Shown here: positions 24,161 to 32,782 of the stretch, piece after piece
How positions within the stretch are numbered: the first letter of the stretch is position 1
How the letters are laid out: each line of letters begins with the position of its first letter
DNA from: Promicromonospora thailandica
GTDB lineage: Bacteria; Actinomycetota; Actinomycetes; Actinomycetales; Cellulomonadaceae
Direction: 5' to 3'
Length of the DNA: 64,000 bases
Assembly: GCF_024171955.1 (NCBI RefSeq)
Contig: NZ_JAMTCS010000013.1
Span: 1-64,000 of the forward strand
The notes under the pieces: model-generated
Database searches by the model: none
Told to the model about the DNA's origin: nothing
The model's input: only the letters and a program-made list of their open reading frames with translations
Position numbers and translations under genes: made by a program

Positions 24161-24736
24161 ATGCGCACCATCGTCGCCACGCACTTCGTCTCGATCGACG
24201 GCAAGGTCGACCCGACCGGCGGCGACCCGGAGCTGCACGACACGGCCTGGACCTTCCGCACCGTGGCGCCGGCGCCGGAGTCCTACGAGCTCAAGGCGAA
24301 GGAGCAGGAGGAGGCCGCGGGCCTGCTGCTCGGACGGGCCAGCTACCAGATGTTCGCGCCCGTCTGGCCCGGCATGACGGACGAGTTCCCGCGCTACAAC
24401 GCGCTGCCCAAGTACGTCGTGTCCACGACGCTGACCGACGACGACCTCGTCGACGACTGGGGCGACATCACGATCCTGCGCTCCCTGGACGACGTCGCCC
24501 GCCTCAAGGAGGCGGGCGACGGCGAGCTCCAGGTGCACGGCAGCGTCTCCCTGACCCGGGCGCTCGCGGACGCCGGTCTGATCGACGCCTACCACCTGCT
24601 CGTCTTCCCCGTGCTGCTCGGTCAGGGCAAGCCCCTGTTCAGCGATGCCGACAAGCCGGCCCAGAAGCTCACCCTGACCGAGCACGCCGTCTACGGCAAC
24701 GGGGTGCAGAAGCAGATCTTCGAGGTGGTGCGCTGA
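24161..24736 (+). CDS. Dihydrofolate reductase/RibD C-terminal family protein
   Basis: This 191-residue protein has the stand-alone RibD_C/YwjB-like fold. It begins RTIVATHFVSIDGKVD, has LLLGRASYQMFAPVW (NADPH-binding helix), YVVSTTLTD, LQVHGSVSLTRALADAGLID and a PVLLGQGKPLF loop. These are the standard landmarks of this DHFR-like group; few members have a known substrate, and they are not the essential FolA. The ATG is preceded by GAGGAG. It stands alone between divergent and convergent neighbours. Confidence 0.88.
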   Translation: MRTIVATHFVSIDGKVDPTGGDPELHDTAWTFRTVAPAPESYELKAKEQEEAAGLLLGRASYQMFAPVWPGMTDEFPRYNALPKYVVSTTLTDDDLVDDWGDITILRSLDDVARLKEAGDGELQVHGSVSLTRALADAGLIDAYHLLVFPVLLGQGKPLFSDADKPAQKLTLTEHAVYGNGVQKQIFEVVR

Positions 24737-24739
24737 GCG

Positions 24740-25189
24740 TCAGCTCACGTCGCCGCGCCAGGCGCCGGTCTCACCACCGCGCTTCTCGACGAACTCCTTG
24801 AACCGGTCCAGGTCGCCCTGGACGCGCCGGTCGTCGACGTTGAGCGCGCTCCCGATCTTCTCGGCGGCGCCCTCCGGCTCCCAGTCGAGCTGGACGGTGA
24901 CGCGGGTCGCGTCGTCCTGCAGGCGGTGGAACGTCACGACGCCCGCCTGCTGCGGGCCGGTGCGGCTCGTCCACGCGACCCGCTCGTCCGGGTGCTGCTC
25001 GGTGATCTCGGCGTCGAACTCGCGCTCGACCCCGCCGATCTTCGTCTTCCAGTGGGTATGCGTGGGGTCGAGCTGGCGGATCTCCTCGACACCCTCCATG
25101 AAGCGGGGAAACTCCTCGAACTGCGTCCACTGGTTGTAGGCGGTACGCACGGGGACGGCCACGTCGATCGACTTCGTGATGCTCGTCAT
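24740..25189 (-). CDS. SRPBCC (START-like) family protein
   Basis: This 149-residue polyketide-cyclase/COQ10-type helix-grip protein opens with SITKSIDVAVPVRTAYNQWT, followed by FEEFPRFMEGVEEIRQLDPT and WKTKIGGVEREFDAEI. The family binds hydrophobic ligands in a central cavity; members of this cytoplasmic group are often stress-induced and of unknown function. The 3' end is three bases from the convergent DHFR-like gene. It is divergent from the WYL regulator, which may control it. Confidence 0.88.
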   Translation of the reverse strand: MTSITKSIDVAVPVRTAYNQWTQFEEFPRFMEGVEEIRQLDPTHTHWKTKIGGVEREFDAEITEQHPDERVAWTSRTGPQQAGVVTFHRLQDDATRVTVQLDWEPEGAAEKIGSALNVDDRRVQGDLDRFKEFVEKRGGETGAWRGDVS

Positions 25190-25266
25190 GAGCCTCTCCT
25201 CTCGTCGGGAGTCTCCACCGTGGCAAGGGTGGCGCCCACTCGCACGTGCGGCCGTACCCTGCTCCT

Positions 25267-26247
25267 GTGGCCGCCGAGACCAGCCCCACCGCCCGCGCGC
25301 TGCGCACGCTGGAGGTTCTGCAGACCCGCCCCGGCACGACGGCGGGCGAGCTCGCCGACCGGCTGGGCGTCACCGAGCGTGCCGCCCGCCGGTACGTCGG
25401 GATCCTGCGCGAGGCCGGGATCCCCGTCACGTCGGTGCGCGGCCCGTACGGCGGCTACCGGCTCGGACGCGGCACCCGGCTGCCGCCGGTCTCCTTCACG
25501 CAGGCCGAGGCGCTGGGCCTGGTCATGGCCGTGCTGGACGGGCACCCCGAGGCGGACGACCTCGTCGACACCGCGCTCGCCAAGGTGGTCCGCGCGCTGC
25601 CCGAGGCCGTGGGCCGGCAGGCGGCCACGCTGCGCGAGCACGCGTCCGCCGCCCCCGACCGGTTCGCCGCCCGTCCTGACACCGCGATCACCAGCGACCT
25701 CGTCGCGGCCGTCGCGGCCCGACGGCAGGTGCGGGTCACCTATCGTGCCGAGGCCGGCAGCGAGCGGGCCGCCGAGGTGGACCCCTGGGCCGTCGTGGTG
25801 CGGTACGGGCGCTGGTACCTGCTGTGCCACTCGCACCGGGCGGACGCCGTGCGCACCTACCGGGTGGACCGGGTGCTCGCCGTCGAGCACACCGACCGGC
25901 CGTTCGCGCCACCGGACGGGCTGGATCCCGTCGCGGCGCTCGAGGAGCACCTCGGCAGCGGCTGGCGGTACGCCACGCGCGTCGTCTTCGACGCCCCGCT
26001 GTCCGACGTCGCGCCCTGGGTCGGTGCGCAGATGGGGCGCCTGGAGGACGCGGGGGACCGGTGCGTGCTCGTGGGCAGCACGCGCAACCCCGCGATGTAC
26101 GCCCAGGAGTGGCTGGCGAGCGTGCCGTTCCCGTTCCGGGTCGAGGGCGGGCCCGAGCTGCGGGCCGCCGTCGGCGCGGTCGCGGAGCGGCTGGCCGCGG
26201 CCGTGGCGGACCCGCCGCCGGAGGACGGCCGCCCGGTCGACCGGTGA
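25267..26247 (+). CDS. WYL-domain helix-turn-helix regulator (YafY-like)
   Basis: This 326-residue protein has an N-terminal HTH (ARALRTLEVLQTRPGTTAGE, LADRLGVTERAARRYVGILR, RGPYGGYRLGRG). A WYL domain lies near residues 150-210 (VRVTYRAEAG, VVVRYGRWYLLCHSHRADAV, RTYRVDRVLAVE), followed by a WCX extension. WYL domains bind nucleotides or nucleic acid and tune the HTH. GTG 25267 is chosen as start; the region upstream is non-conserved. It is divergent from the SRPBCC gene across 77 bases, suggesting control of that gene. Confidence 0.88.
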   Translation: MAAETSPTARALRTLEVLQTRPGTTAGELADRLGVTERAARRYVGILREAGIPVTSVRGPYGGYRLGRGTRLPPVSFTQAEALGLVMAVLDGHPEADDLVDTALAKVVRALPEAVGRQAATLREHASAAPDRFAARPDTAITSDLVAAVAARRQVRVTYRAEAGSERAAEVDPWAVVVRYGRWYLLCHSHRADAVRTYRVDRVLAVEHTDRPFAPPDGLDPVAALEEHLGSGWRYATRVVFDAPLSDVAPWVGAQMGRLEDAGDRCVLVGSTRNPAMYAQEWLASVPFPFRVEGGPELRAAVGAVAERLAAAVADPPPEDGRPVDR

Positions 26248-26276
26248 GCTCGGCCGGCCTGTGGAAGCATGCGGTC

Positions 26277-27233
26277 ATGACCCGGCTGGCCATCATCTGG
26301 AACCCGTCCAAGACGAGCAGGGAGAACCTCGAGACCGCGCTCGAGGCCGTGATCGAGGCCGCCCCGGACGACGGTGCGGCGGCTGCGACCGACGTGCGCT
26401 GGTACGAGACCAGCCCCGAGGACGCGGGTCACGGCACGGCCGCGCGCGCGGTGGAGGAGGGTGCCGAGGTGCTCGTGGCGGCGGGCGGCGACGGCACCGT
26501 GCGCGCCGTGGCGGCGTACCTGGGCGAGTCGGGGGCCGACGCCGACCTGGCGATCGTGCCGCTCGGCACGGGCAACCTGCTGGCCCGCAACCTCGGGGTA
26601 CCGGTCGGCGACGTGCCCGCCGCGTTCGCGCGGGCGCTCGCGCCCGAGGCGCGCCCGGTCGACCTGGGGTGGCTGGAGGCCGACCTGGGAGAGGGGCCGC
26701 AGCGCCTCGCGTTCGCCGTCATGGCCGGGTTCGGCCTGGACGCGCACATGATCACCGAGACGAACGACGACCTCAAGGACCGCGTGGGCTGGCTCGCCTA
26801 CGTGGAGTCGCTGGGCCGGGCGCTGACGGCCAGCGAGACGCTGGAGGTCACCCTCGCCGCCGACGACGGCGAGCCCGAGCGCACCACCGTGCACACCCTG
26901 CTGGTCGGCAACTGCGGCATGCTCCAGGGCGGCATCACGCTCCTGCCCGACGCCGACCCGCGCGACGGCGAGCTGGACCTGCTGCTGCTGTCCGCGCAGG
27001 GCGCCGCCGGCTGGGCCGACACGGTGCGCAACATGGTGTGGGACAACGGCCTCAAGCGGCTCGCCACGGGGGTGGTCGAGGCGCAGAGCAGCGACAGCGC
27101 CGCCCACGGCCGCGTGCGCGCCCTGCGGGTCGAGCTCGCCGAGCCGCGGGTGCTGGAGATCGACGGCGAGGACCTGGGCACCGCCACCGCGTTCGCCGTG
27201 GAGGTCCAGGCGGCTGCGGTGCGGGTGCGGTGA
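26277..27233 (+). CDS. Diacylglycerol/lipid kinase (DagK/YegS family)
   Basis: This 318-residue lipid kinase has RLAIIWNPSKTS, the nucleotide-binding VLVAAGGDGTVRAVAAYL, IVPLGTGNLLARNLG, the substrate region FAVMAGFGLDAHMI and DADPRDGELDLLLL (acidic metal/catalytic residues). GGDGT and GTGN are diagnostic of the family, which phosphorylates diacylglycerol or related lipids at the inner membrane face. The start is ATG 26277, 30 bases after the WYL stop, so the two may be cotranscribed. Two strong hairpins follow its stop. Confidence 0.9.
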   Translation: MTRLAIIWNPSKTSRENLETALEAVIEAAPDDGAAAATDVRWYETSPEDAGHGTAARAVEEGAEVLVAAGGDGTVRAVAAYLGESGADADLAIVPLGTGNLLARNLGVPVGDVPAAFARALAPEARPVDLGWLEADLGEGPQRLAFAVMAGFGLDAHMITETNDDLKDRVGWLAYVESLGRALTASETLEVTLAADDGEPERTTVHTLLVGNCGMLQGGITLLPDADPRDGELDLLLLSAQGAAGWADTVRNMVWDNGLKRLATGVVEAQSSDSAAHGRVRALRVELAEPRVLEIDGEDLGTATAFAVEVQAAAVRVR

Positions 27234-27239
27234 GACGAG

Positions 27240-27314
27240 GTCGGCGCGGGATCCGCGCCGACCCAGCGATCGTGCCCGGGATCAGGCCCGGAAGTGGGCA
27301 CGATCGCTGGGTCG
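27240..27314. terminator. Two adjoining hairpins after the lipid kinase gene
   Basis: Hairpin A: GTCGGCGCGG-GAT-CCGCGCCGAC (27240-27262), 7 bases after the stop. Hairpin B: a perfect 19-base stem, 27259-27277 (CGACCCAGCGATCGTGCCC) with 27296-27314, around an 18-base loop. The two share four bases (27259-27262), so they are mutually exclusive when fully formed. A is probably the intrinsic terminator. B could be a second terminator, an RNA switch for the next gene, or a palindromic repeat. No T-tract. Confidence 0.55.
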
Positions 27315-27340
27315 CAAGAAACCAGAGACGGGAGATCAGG

Positions 27341-27658
27341 ATGGGAAAGACGATGAAGGGCCAGGAGCGGCCGGCGAAGCGGGGCGGGGTCAAGGGCTTG
27401 ATCACGGCCGCGGCGGTCGCGCTGACCGTCGCGGCCGTGATCAAGGAGCTGCGCACCCCGGCGCCGGAGCGCACGTGGCACGGCAAGGTCGCGTCAGTGG
27501 TTCCCTACGAGTTCCGCCCGCCCACCCTGGAGCGCGTCCGTGAGCGGCTGTGGGACCCCGAGGCCGCCCACGTCGTGGGCCCGCGGGTGTTCGGCGTGGG
27601 CTGGTCGGTCAACCTGGGCAGGGTGCTCGCGGTCGCCCGCGCGAAGATCGGTGCGTGA
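27341..27658 (+). CDS. DUF5808 domain-containing protein
   Basis: This 105-residue protein has a basic N-terminus, one membrane-like segment (GLITAAAVALTVAAVIKEL) and a C-terminal DUF5808 motif: LWDPEAAHVVGPRVFGVGWS followed by VNLGRVLA. In family members this WDP...vp..fGwGwtvN segment lies next to transmembrane segments and has unknown function. The ATG has a modest AGATCAGG upstream. It stands directly after the long hairpin at 27259-27314, which could influence its expression. Confidence 0.8.
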   Translation: MGKTMKGQERPAKRGGVKGLITAAAVALTVAAVIKELRTPAPERTWHGKVASVVPYEFRPPTLERVRERLWDPEAAHVVGPRVFGVGWSVNLGRVLAVARAKIGA

Positions 27659-27701
27659 TCCAGCCACGGAGCACCACTGCGGCAAGGCGCCGCCGGCACC
27701 C

Positions 27702-29279
27702 TCACGGTCGCTGGTGCTCCGTAACGCGCGCTGGAGCGTCGTCCGCGCCGAGCAGGAACGGCCGCAGCAGGTCCGGCACGGCGGCGTCGGCGAGCGCCAG
27801 GCCGTCGGCCTGGCCCGCGTCACGGACGGCGTAGGCGCCGGTGCCCGCCGCCGTGGTGGCCAGCACCGTCACCAGCCCGGCGCGGCGCTGGAACACCGAC
27901 TGCCGCACGGTCCAGCCCACGATGCCGCGACGTTGGAGCGCCACGGTGGAGCGCCGCACCGTGCCGCTGCGAGCCACGAGGTAGGCGCCGGTGAGCGCGT
28001 GCCCCAGCGCGCGGTAGGCGTCGAGGGCCAGCGCCACCGCGACGGGCACCAGCACGAGCGCGCTGATCCACGCGACGTGCAGCAGCACCGGCGTGAGCAG
28101 CAGGCCGAGCATCACGAGCACGGCCTCCACCGCGAGCACCGGGGCCAGCGCCCAGCGCACCCGGCGTCCGCGCGCCGCGAGGGGGTGGCCGGCGAGCGGC
28201 GCCGCCGTCGGGGCGGCCGGCTCGCGCAGCACGGCCGCCGCCACCTGGTCGGCCAGCTCCTTCGGGGCGGCGGGCAGCAGCGTCCGGCTCTCGGACTTGT
28301 CCTCCTCGCTGGTCGTCAGCCCGGTGGCCACGGCGTCCACGCGCGCGGCACCGGCGAGCCGGACGCCCAGGGGCTCCACCAGCTCGATGCCGCGCAGCCG
28401 CGATTCCTCGAGCGAGATGGACCGCGTGGTGAGCAGGCCGCGTCGCACGCGGAGCGTGCCGTCGGCCTCCCGGTCGAGCGTGTGGTTCCACCAGGTCTCG
28501 ACCCACAGCGCGAGTGCGGCCACGGCACCGACCAGGAGCAGGCCGGCGAGCAGGGCGAGCGCGACGAGCAGCACCGGCGCCAGGCCGAACCACGACCCGA
28601 CCGCGGCGAACAGGTCGTCCTGCCGCCCGAACCACTCGGACACCTGGATCACGCCGCCCGCCGCGGCCGCGCCGAGCGCCGGCGGCACGAACGACAGCGG
28701 CGCGTACCGGATCCAGCGGGGGTCGAAGCGGGCCAGGGCGCCGTCGGCCGGCTCGGCGTCGGGCACCGGGCGTGCGGCGTGCGCGAGCAGCGTGGCCCGC
28801 AGCGCGTCGGCGGCGTCGCGCCGCAGGGGCCAGAGCGTGACGGTGCCCTCGGCCCCGGCGTGCTCGCCCGTGCCCACCCGCACCGTGGCCACGCCGAGCA
28901 CGCGCAGCACCGGGTCGGCCGTGAGGTCCACCGACCGGATCCGTTCGCGGCGCAGGGCCAGCCGCTTGCGGAACACGACGCCCGTGTGCACGTGCAGCCG
29001 GTCGGTGTCCACGTGGTAGCGGGTCACGCGCCACATCCACTCGCCGCACCCCGCGCCGACGGCGACGGCCAGCACCGACGGCGGCACCGTCCAGGCGAGC
29101 GCCGTGCCGAGCGACGTGCCGACGGCGACCCAGTAGGCGGTCAGGAGCGCACCACCGACCACGGGGCCCGCGGTGTAGAGCGCCGCGGCGAGCACGGCGG
29201 CCCGGCGGTCGAGGCGGTCCCAGGACGGGTCGGGCACGGCTCGGTCGGGCACGGCAGGGTCGGGTGCCGGCGTCGTCAC
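27702..29279 (-). CDS. Triple bPH2-domain membrane protein (YdbT-like)
   Basis: This 525-residue membrane protein contains three bacterial PH (bPH2, formerly DUF304) domains separated by pairs of membrane helices. They are near ITRYHV-like VTRYHVDTDRLHVHTGVVFR, then TLDREADGTLRVRRGLLTTR with SISLEESRLRGIELVEP, then GAYLVARSGTVRRSTVAL. This is the YdbT architecture known from Bacillus, where it works with the single-domain YdbS encoded next to it. GTG 29279 overlaps the stop of the YdbS-like gene (GTGA). A role in envelope stress or antibiotic tolerance is possible but unproven. Confidence 0.85.
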   Translation of the reverse strand: MTTPAPDPAVPDRAVPDPSWDRLDRRAAVLAAALYTAGPVVGGALLTAYWVAVGTSLGTALAWTVPPSVLAVAVGAGCGEWMWRVTRYHVDTDRLHVHTGVVFRKRLALRRERIRSVDLTADPVLRVLGVATVRVGTGEHAGAEGTVTLWPLRRDAADALRATLLAHAARPVPDAEPADGALARFDPRWIRYAPLSFVPPALGAAAAGGVIQVSEWFGRQDDLFAAVGSWFGLAPVLLVALALLAGLLLVGAVAALALWVETWWNHTLDREADGTLRVRRGLLTTRSISLEESRLRGIELVEPLGVRLAGAARVDAVATGLTTSEEDKSESRTLLPAAPKELADQVAAAVLREPAAPTAAPLAGHPLAARGRRVRWALAPVLAVEAVLVMLGLLLTPVLLHVAWISALVLVPVAVALALDAYRALGHALTGAYLVARSGTVRRSTVALQRRGIVGWTVRQSVFQRRAGLVTVLATTAAGTGAYAVRDAGQADGLALADAAVPDLLRPFLLGADDAPARVTEHQRP

Positions 29280-29806
29280 GTCGCGTCCTCGGGCGTGGCC
29301 TGGGTGGCCAGCGTCAGGTCGGCGGCGAGGGCCGCGGCCGTCTCTGCGTCGAGGCCCGGGGCCTTGACGGCGCCGCGGGCGGACGCCGTCGTCACGGTGA
29401 GCGTGGCCAGCCCGAAGCGCTGCTCGAGCGGGCCGCGGACCGTGTCCACGGTCTGGATCCGGGACAGCGGGGCGATGCGCCACTCCTGGAAGAACCAGCC
29501 CGTGCGCGTGTACACGGCCTGGTCGGTGACCTCCCAGCGGTGGTGGCGGAACCACAGGCGGGGGAGGGTGACAGCGGCCAGCGCGCCGATCGCGGCGATC
29601 ACGCCGCCCGGCAGGAACAGCCACAGGCGCGCGGGCGGGAGGAGCGCGCCGAGCACCGCCAGGGGTACCACGGCTACCGCCGTCCAGAGCACGAGCTGCC
29701 AAGTCCACCACCCGACGGCGCGCGGGTCCACGGCGTGCCGGGGCGGGCGCAGGCTGAGGGCGGGCTTCGGACTGTCGTCGGGGCTCGGCGCGGTCACGCC
29801 AGCCAT
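29276..29806 (-). CDS. Single bPH2-domain membrane protein (YdbS-like)
   Basis: This 176-residue protein has two membrane helices (WWTWQLVLWTAVAVVPLAVL and LWLFLPGGVIAAIGALAAV) followed by one bPH2 domain (RHHRWEVTDQAVYTRTGWFF, QEWRIAPLSRIQTVDTVRGP, LATLTVTTASA). It forms the standard partner of the three-domain protein encoded downstream with a 4-base overlap. ATG 29806 begins the conserved part; the proline-rich N-terminus is cytoplasmic. The gene is divergent from the FAD oxidoreductase gene. Confidence 0.85.
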   Translation of the reverse strand: MAGVTAPSPDDSPKPALSLRPPRHAVDPRAVGWWTWQLVLWTAVAVVPLAVLGALLPPARLWLFLPGGVIAAIGALAAVTLPRLWFRHHRWEVTDQAVYTRTGWFFQEWRIAPLSRIQTVDTVRGPLEQRFGLATLTVTTASARGAVKAPGLDAETAAALAADLTLATQATPEDAT

Positions 29807-29927
29807 GCTGTCAACCCCGGGCGGGGGCGGCAACGCAATTCGGCCCCGGTCGATGAGTCCCGGCGCGAGTGCCGGTCTCACCAGCACGAGGCCGCGGCGG
29901 GTCGGCCCTGACAGGAGGAGCGAGCAC

Positions 29928-31238
29928 ATGGATGCGACCGACGGTGGTTCGGGCCCGGAGGTGCTGCTGCCGGGAGACGCCGCGTACGACGAGGCGCGCC
30001 GGGTGTGGAACGCGATGGTCGACCATCGGCCCGCCGTCGTGGTCCGGTGCCGGGACACGACCGACGTCGTGGCGGCGCTGGCCCGGGCCCGCCGGGACGG
30101 CCTGGAGGTGGGCGTGCGCTGCGGCGGGCACAGCGTGGTGGGGCACGGGGTGCCGGACGGCGGCCTGATGATCGATCTGACGCCGATGGGCGCCGTCCGT
30201 GTGGACCCCGTCCGCCGGCGGGCGTGGGTGCAGGGCGGCGCCCTGCTCGGCGCGCTCGACGCAGCCACGCAGCCCTACGGCCTGGCGACCACGGCGGGCA
30301 ACGTCTCACACACGGGGGTGGGCGGGCTGACGCTGGGCGGCGGCATGGGCTGGCTGGCCCGGCAGTACGGCCTGACCTGCGACAACGTGGTGTCCTTCGA
30401 GGTGGTCACGGCGGCGGGCGAGGTGGTGCGCGCGTCCGCGGACGAGCGACCCGAGCTGTTCTGGGCGCTGCGCGGTGGCGGCGGGAACTTCGGCGTGGTC
30501 ACCGAGTTCGAGCTCCGGCTGCACGAGACCGGCACCCGGGCCCTGAGCGTCGAGCTCGACTTCCCCGTGGCCGGTGCCGCCGCGACGGTGGCCCGCTGGC
30601 GCGACCTGGCCGAGGGCGCGCCGCGCGCCGCGACGTACACGGCGGGCGTGTTCGACGGCGTGCTGACCCTCGGCCTGGTGTGGGTGGGCGACCCGGACGA
30701 CGGGCGGACGCACGGCGAGGTGCTCGACGCGCTGGGGGAGCCGGTCGCTCGCCGGGTGGCCGAGCTGTCCTACCTCGAGCTCCAGAGCCGGGAGGACAGT
30801 GAGCGCGGGCACGCGGTGCGCCGCTACTGGAAGGGGCACTACCTGCGGGAGCTGTCCGCGGGTGCGATCGACGCGCTGCTGGCCACCGAGCCGGGCACGC
30901 ACGCCGGGCTCCAGGCGTACGGCGGCGCGATCGCCGACGTGCCCGACGCGGACGCGGCGTTCGGGCAGCGGCAGACCGCGTTCGAGTACGTCGCGGCCAC
31001 GGGGTGGACGGATCCCGGCGAGGACGACGCCCGCGTCGGCGCGGCCCGCGCGAGCGCGGCCCGGATGGCTCCCTACGCGAGCGGCGTCTACGTCAACGCT
31101 CTCTCGGACGACGGCGCCGCCGGCGTCCGCCGTGCCTACCCGCCGGAGAAGCTCGCCCGGCTGGCCGCGGTCAAGGCGGCGTACGACCCCGGCAACGTGT
31201 TCCACCTCAACCAGAACATCGAGCCCGCGGCGCGATGA
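29928..31238 (+). CDS. FAD-binding berberine-bridge-type oxidoreductase
   Basis: This 436-residue vanillyl-alcohol-oxidase/BBE family flavoprotein has VGVRCGGHSVVGHGVPDGGL (GGHS histidine for covalent flavin), NVSHTGVGGLTLGGGMGWLA, RGGGGNFGVVTEFEL and the BBE C-terminal motif YDPGNVFHLNQNI. The histidine of GGHS is the usual 8-alpha attachment point; I do not see the second cysteine attachment of bicovalent members in its usual GxCxxxG form. Such enzymes oxidise sugars or alkaloid-like alcohols. AGGAGG precedes the ATG. No obvious partner gene. Confidence 0.88.
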   Translation: MDATDGGSGPEVLLPGDAAYDEARRVWNAMVDHRPAVVVRCRDTTDVVAALARARRDGLEVGVRCGGHSVVGHGVPDGGLMIDLTPMGAVRVDPVRRRAWVQGGALLGALDAATQPYGLATTAGNVSHTGVGGLTLGGGMGWLARQYGLTCDNVVSFEVVTAAGEVVRASADERPELFWALRGGGGNFGVVTEFELRLHETGTRALSVELDFPVAGAAATVARWRDLAEGAPRAATYTAGVFDGVLTLGLVWVGDPDDGRTHGEVLDALGEPVARRVAELSYLELQSREDSERGHAVRRYWKGHYLRELSAGAIDALLATEPGTHAGLQAYGGAIADVPDADAAFGQRQTAFEYVAATGWTDPGEDDARVGAARASAARMAPYASGVYVNALSDDGAAGVRRAYPPEKLARLAAVKAAYDPGNVFHLNQNIEPAAR

Positions 31239-31378
31239 GCGGGCGTGTGCGCCGGTCAGCGGCATGATCCGGCAGTGATCCCGCCGAGAACCGCTGCTCG
31301 TGCGAGTGACCAGGGGCGGGCACACGATGATCCGGAACCCGGCCTGGGCCGGGCACCGATCCCGTCGCAGGAGGACCC

Positions 31379-32782
31379 ATGTCCGCGCCACAGCACTCGT
31401 TCCGAACCGTCGCCCGACCCGTCGCGACGCTGCTGGCCGTCGCGCTCGCGACGGCGGGCTGCGCCCGCGGGATCAGCGCGGAGGGCGAGGGGCCGGACGT
31501 CGACTTCGGGGCGTCGCCGTCGCCCGGCGGCACGCTCCAGGTGATGGGGTTCGGCACGGGCGACGAGATCGGCCAGGTGCGGCACGAGCGTGCCACGCAG
31601 GCCCTCGGGGTCGACGTGAAGCTCTCCGAGGGCGAGCTCGACCCGCAGGCGTTCCTGTCCGCCGCCGCGGCCGGCAACCCGCCCGACCTCGTCTACGCCG
31701 AGCGCGACCAGATCGGCACGTTCGCGTCGCGCGGCGCGATCCTGCCCCTGTCGGAGTGCATCGACGCGCAGGGCATCGACACCGACGCGTTCGTCGGCAC
31801 CGCGGTCGACGAGGTGACCTTCGGCGACGAGCTCTACGGCGTCCCGGAGTTCAACATGGTGCAGGTCACCATGGCGAACGCCGACCTGCTCGACGAGGCA
31901 GGACTGGGCCTCGCCGACGTCGACGGCTCCGACCCGGACGCCGTCCTGGCGGCCACCGAGGCGCTGACCCGCCGCGACGGCGGGAAGCTGTCGGTGATCG
32001 GCGTCGACTCCAAGCTCCCCGAGTTCCTGCCGCTGTGGGCCAAGGGTCGGGGCGTCGACCTGCTCTCGGCCGACGGCCGCACCGCTCAGCTCGACGACCC
32101 CGAGGTGGTCGCGGCGCTGGAGCACGCCGTCGCGGTCTACGAGGCCCAGGGTGGGTTCCCGGACGTCAAGACGTTCCGCGACTCCGCGGACTTCTTCGGG
32201 GCGGGCAACCAGTTCGCGACCGGACAGCTCGGTGCCATGGCGATGGAGCAGTGGTACGTCAACGTCCTCAACGAGAGCTCGCCGGACGCGCCGCTGGCCT
32301 TCGGCCCGGTCAAGGGGTCCGACGGCGAGGTGCACGCCTTCGCCACCGGCTCCGCGTGGGCGATCCCGGTGGGCGCGAGCGACCCGGCCGCCGCGTGTGC
32401 CTACGTGGCCCGCATGACCGAGACGGAGGCGTGGGTGCGGGCCGCGCAGGCGCGGGCCGACGCCCGCGCGGCCGACGGCCTGGTGTTCACCGGCGTGCTC
32501 ACCGGCAACGAGGAGGCCGACGCGCAGATCCGCGACACGGTGCTCGCTCAGGACCCGCCCGAGCCGTGGCGCTCCGCGATCGACGCCGTCTACGAGGCCA
32601 ACGAGCACACCTTCGCGCTGCCCGCCAGCCCCGCGGGCGCCGAGTTCGAGACCGCGTGGCAGGACGCCGTCAACCGCGTGCTCAACGGTCAGCAGGAGCC
32701 CGCCGACGCGCTGGCCCAGGCCCAGGAGGAGGCCCAGGCGGCGCTCGACGAGGCCTGGGCGGGCTGGGACGAGAAGCAGTGA
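31379..32782 (+). CDS. Sugar ABC transporter substrate-binding lipoprotein (second system)
   Basis: This 467-residue extracellular solute-binding protein has a signal peptide with lipobox (LATAGCARG). Mature residues include GGTLQVMGFGTGDEIGQVRH and a later VGTAVDEVTFGDELYGVPEF segment typical of family-1 sugar-binding proteins. It is longer than, and clearly different from, the binding protein at 14362-15681. CAGGAGGA precedes the ATG. It is followed with 4-base overlaps by two permeases. No glycosidase or regulator lies next to it, so its sugar is unknown. A shared MsiK-type ATPase elsewhere is expected. Confidence 0.88.
   Translation: MSAPQHSFRTVARPVATLLAVALATAGCARGISAEGEGPDVDFGASPSPGGTLQVMGFGTGDEIGQVRHERATQALGVDVKLSEGELDPQAFLSAAAAGNPPDLVYAERDQIGTFASRGAILPLSECIDAQGIDTDAFVGTAVDEVTFGDELYGVPEFNMVQVTMANADLLDEAGLGLADVDGSDPDAVLAATEALTRRDGGKLSVIGVDSKLPEFLPLWAKGRGVDLLSADGRTAQLDDPEVVAALEHAVAVYEAQGGFPDVKTFRDSADFFGAGNQFATGQLGAMAMEQWYVNVLNESSPDAPLAFGPVKGSDGEVHAFATGSAWAIPVGASDPAAACAYVARMTETEAWVRAAQARADARAADGLVFTGVLTGNEEADAQIRDTVLAQDPPEPWRSAIDAVYEANEHTFALPASPAGAEFETAWQDAVNRVLNGQQEPADALAQAQEEAQAALDEAWAGWDEKQ

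Noticed and set aside
24926-27658. Very long plus-strand frame linking the SRPBCC region to the DUF5808 gene
   Set aside because: Only the last 105 codons (from ATG 27341) show conserved sequence; the rest is a shadow of the WYL and lipid-kinase genes.
31338-31353. CCCGGCC-TG-GGCCGGG dyad upstream of the second importer, considered as an operator
   Set aside because: Seven-base GC-only dyads are expected by chance at this composition, and no local regulator exists.
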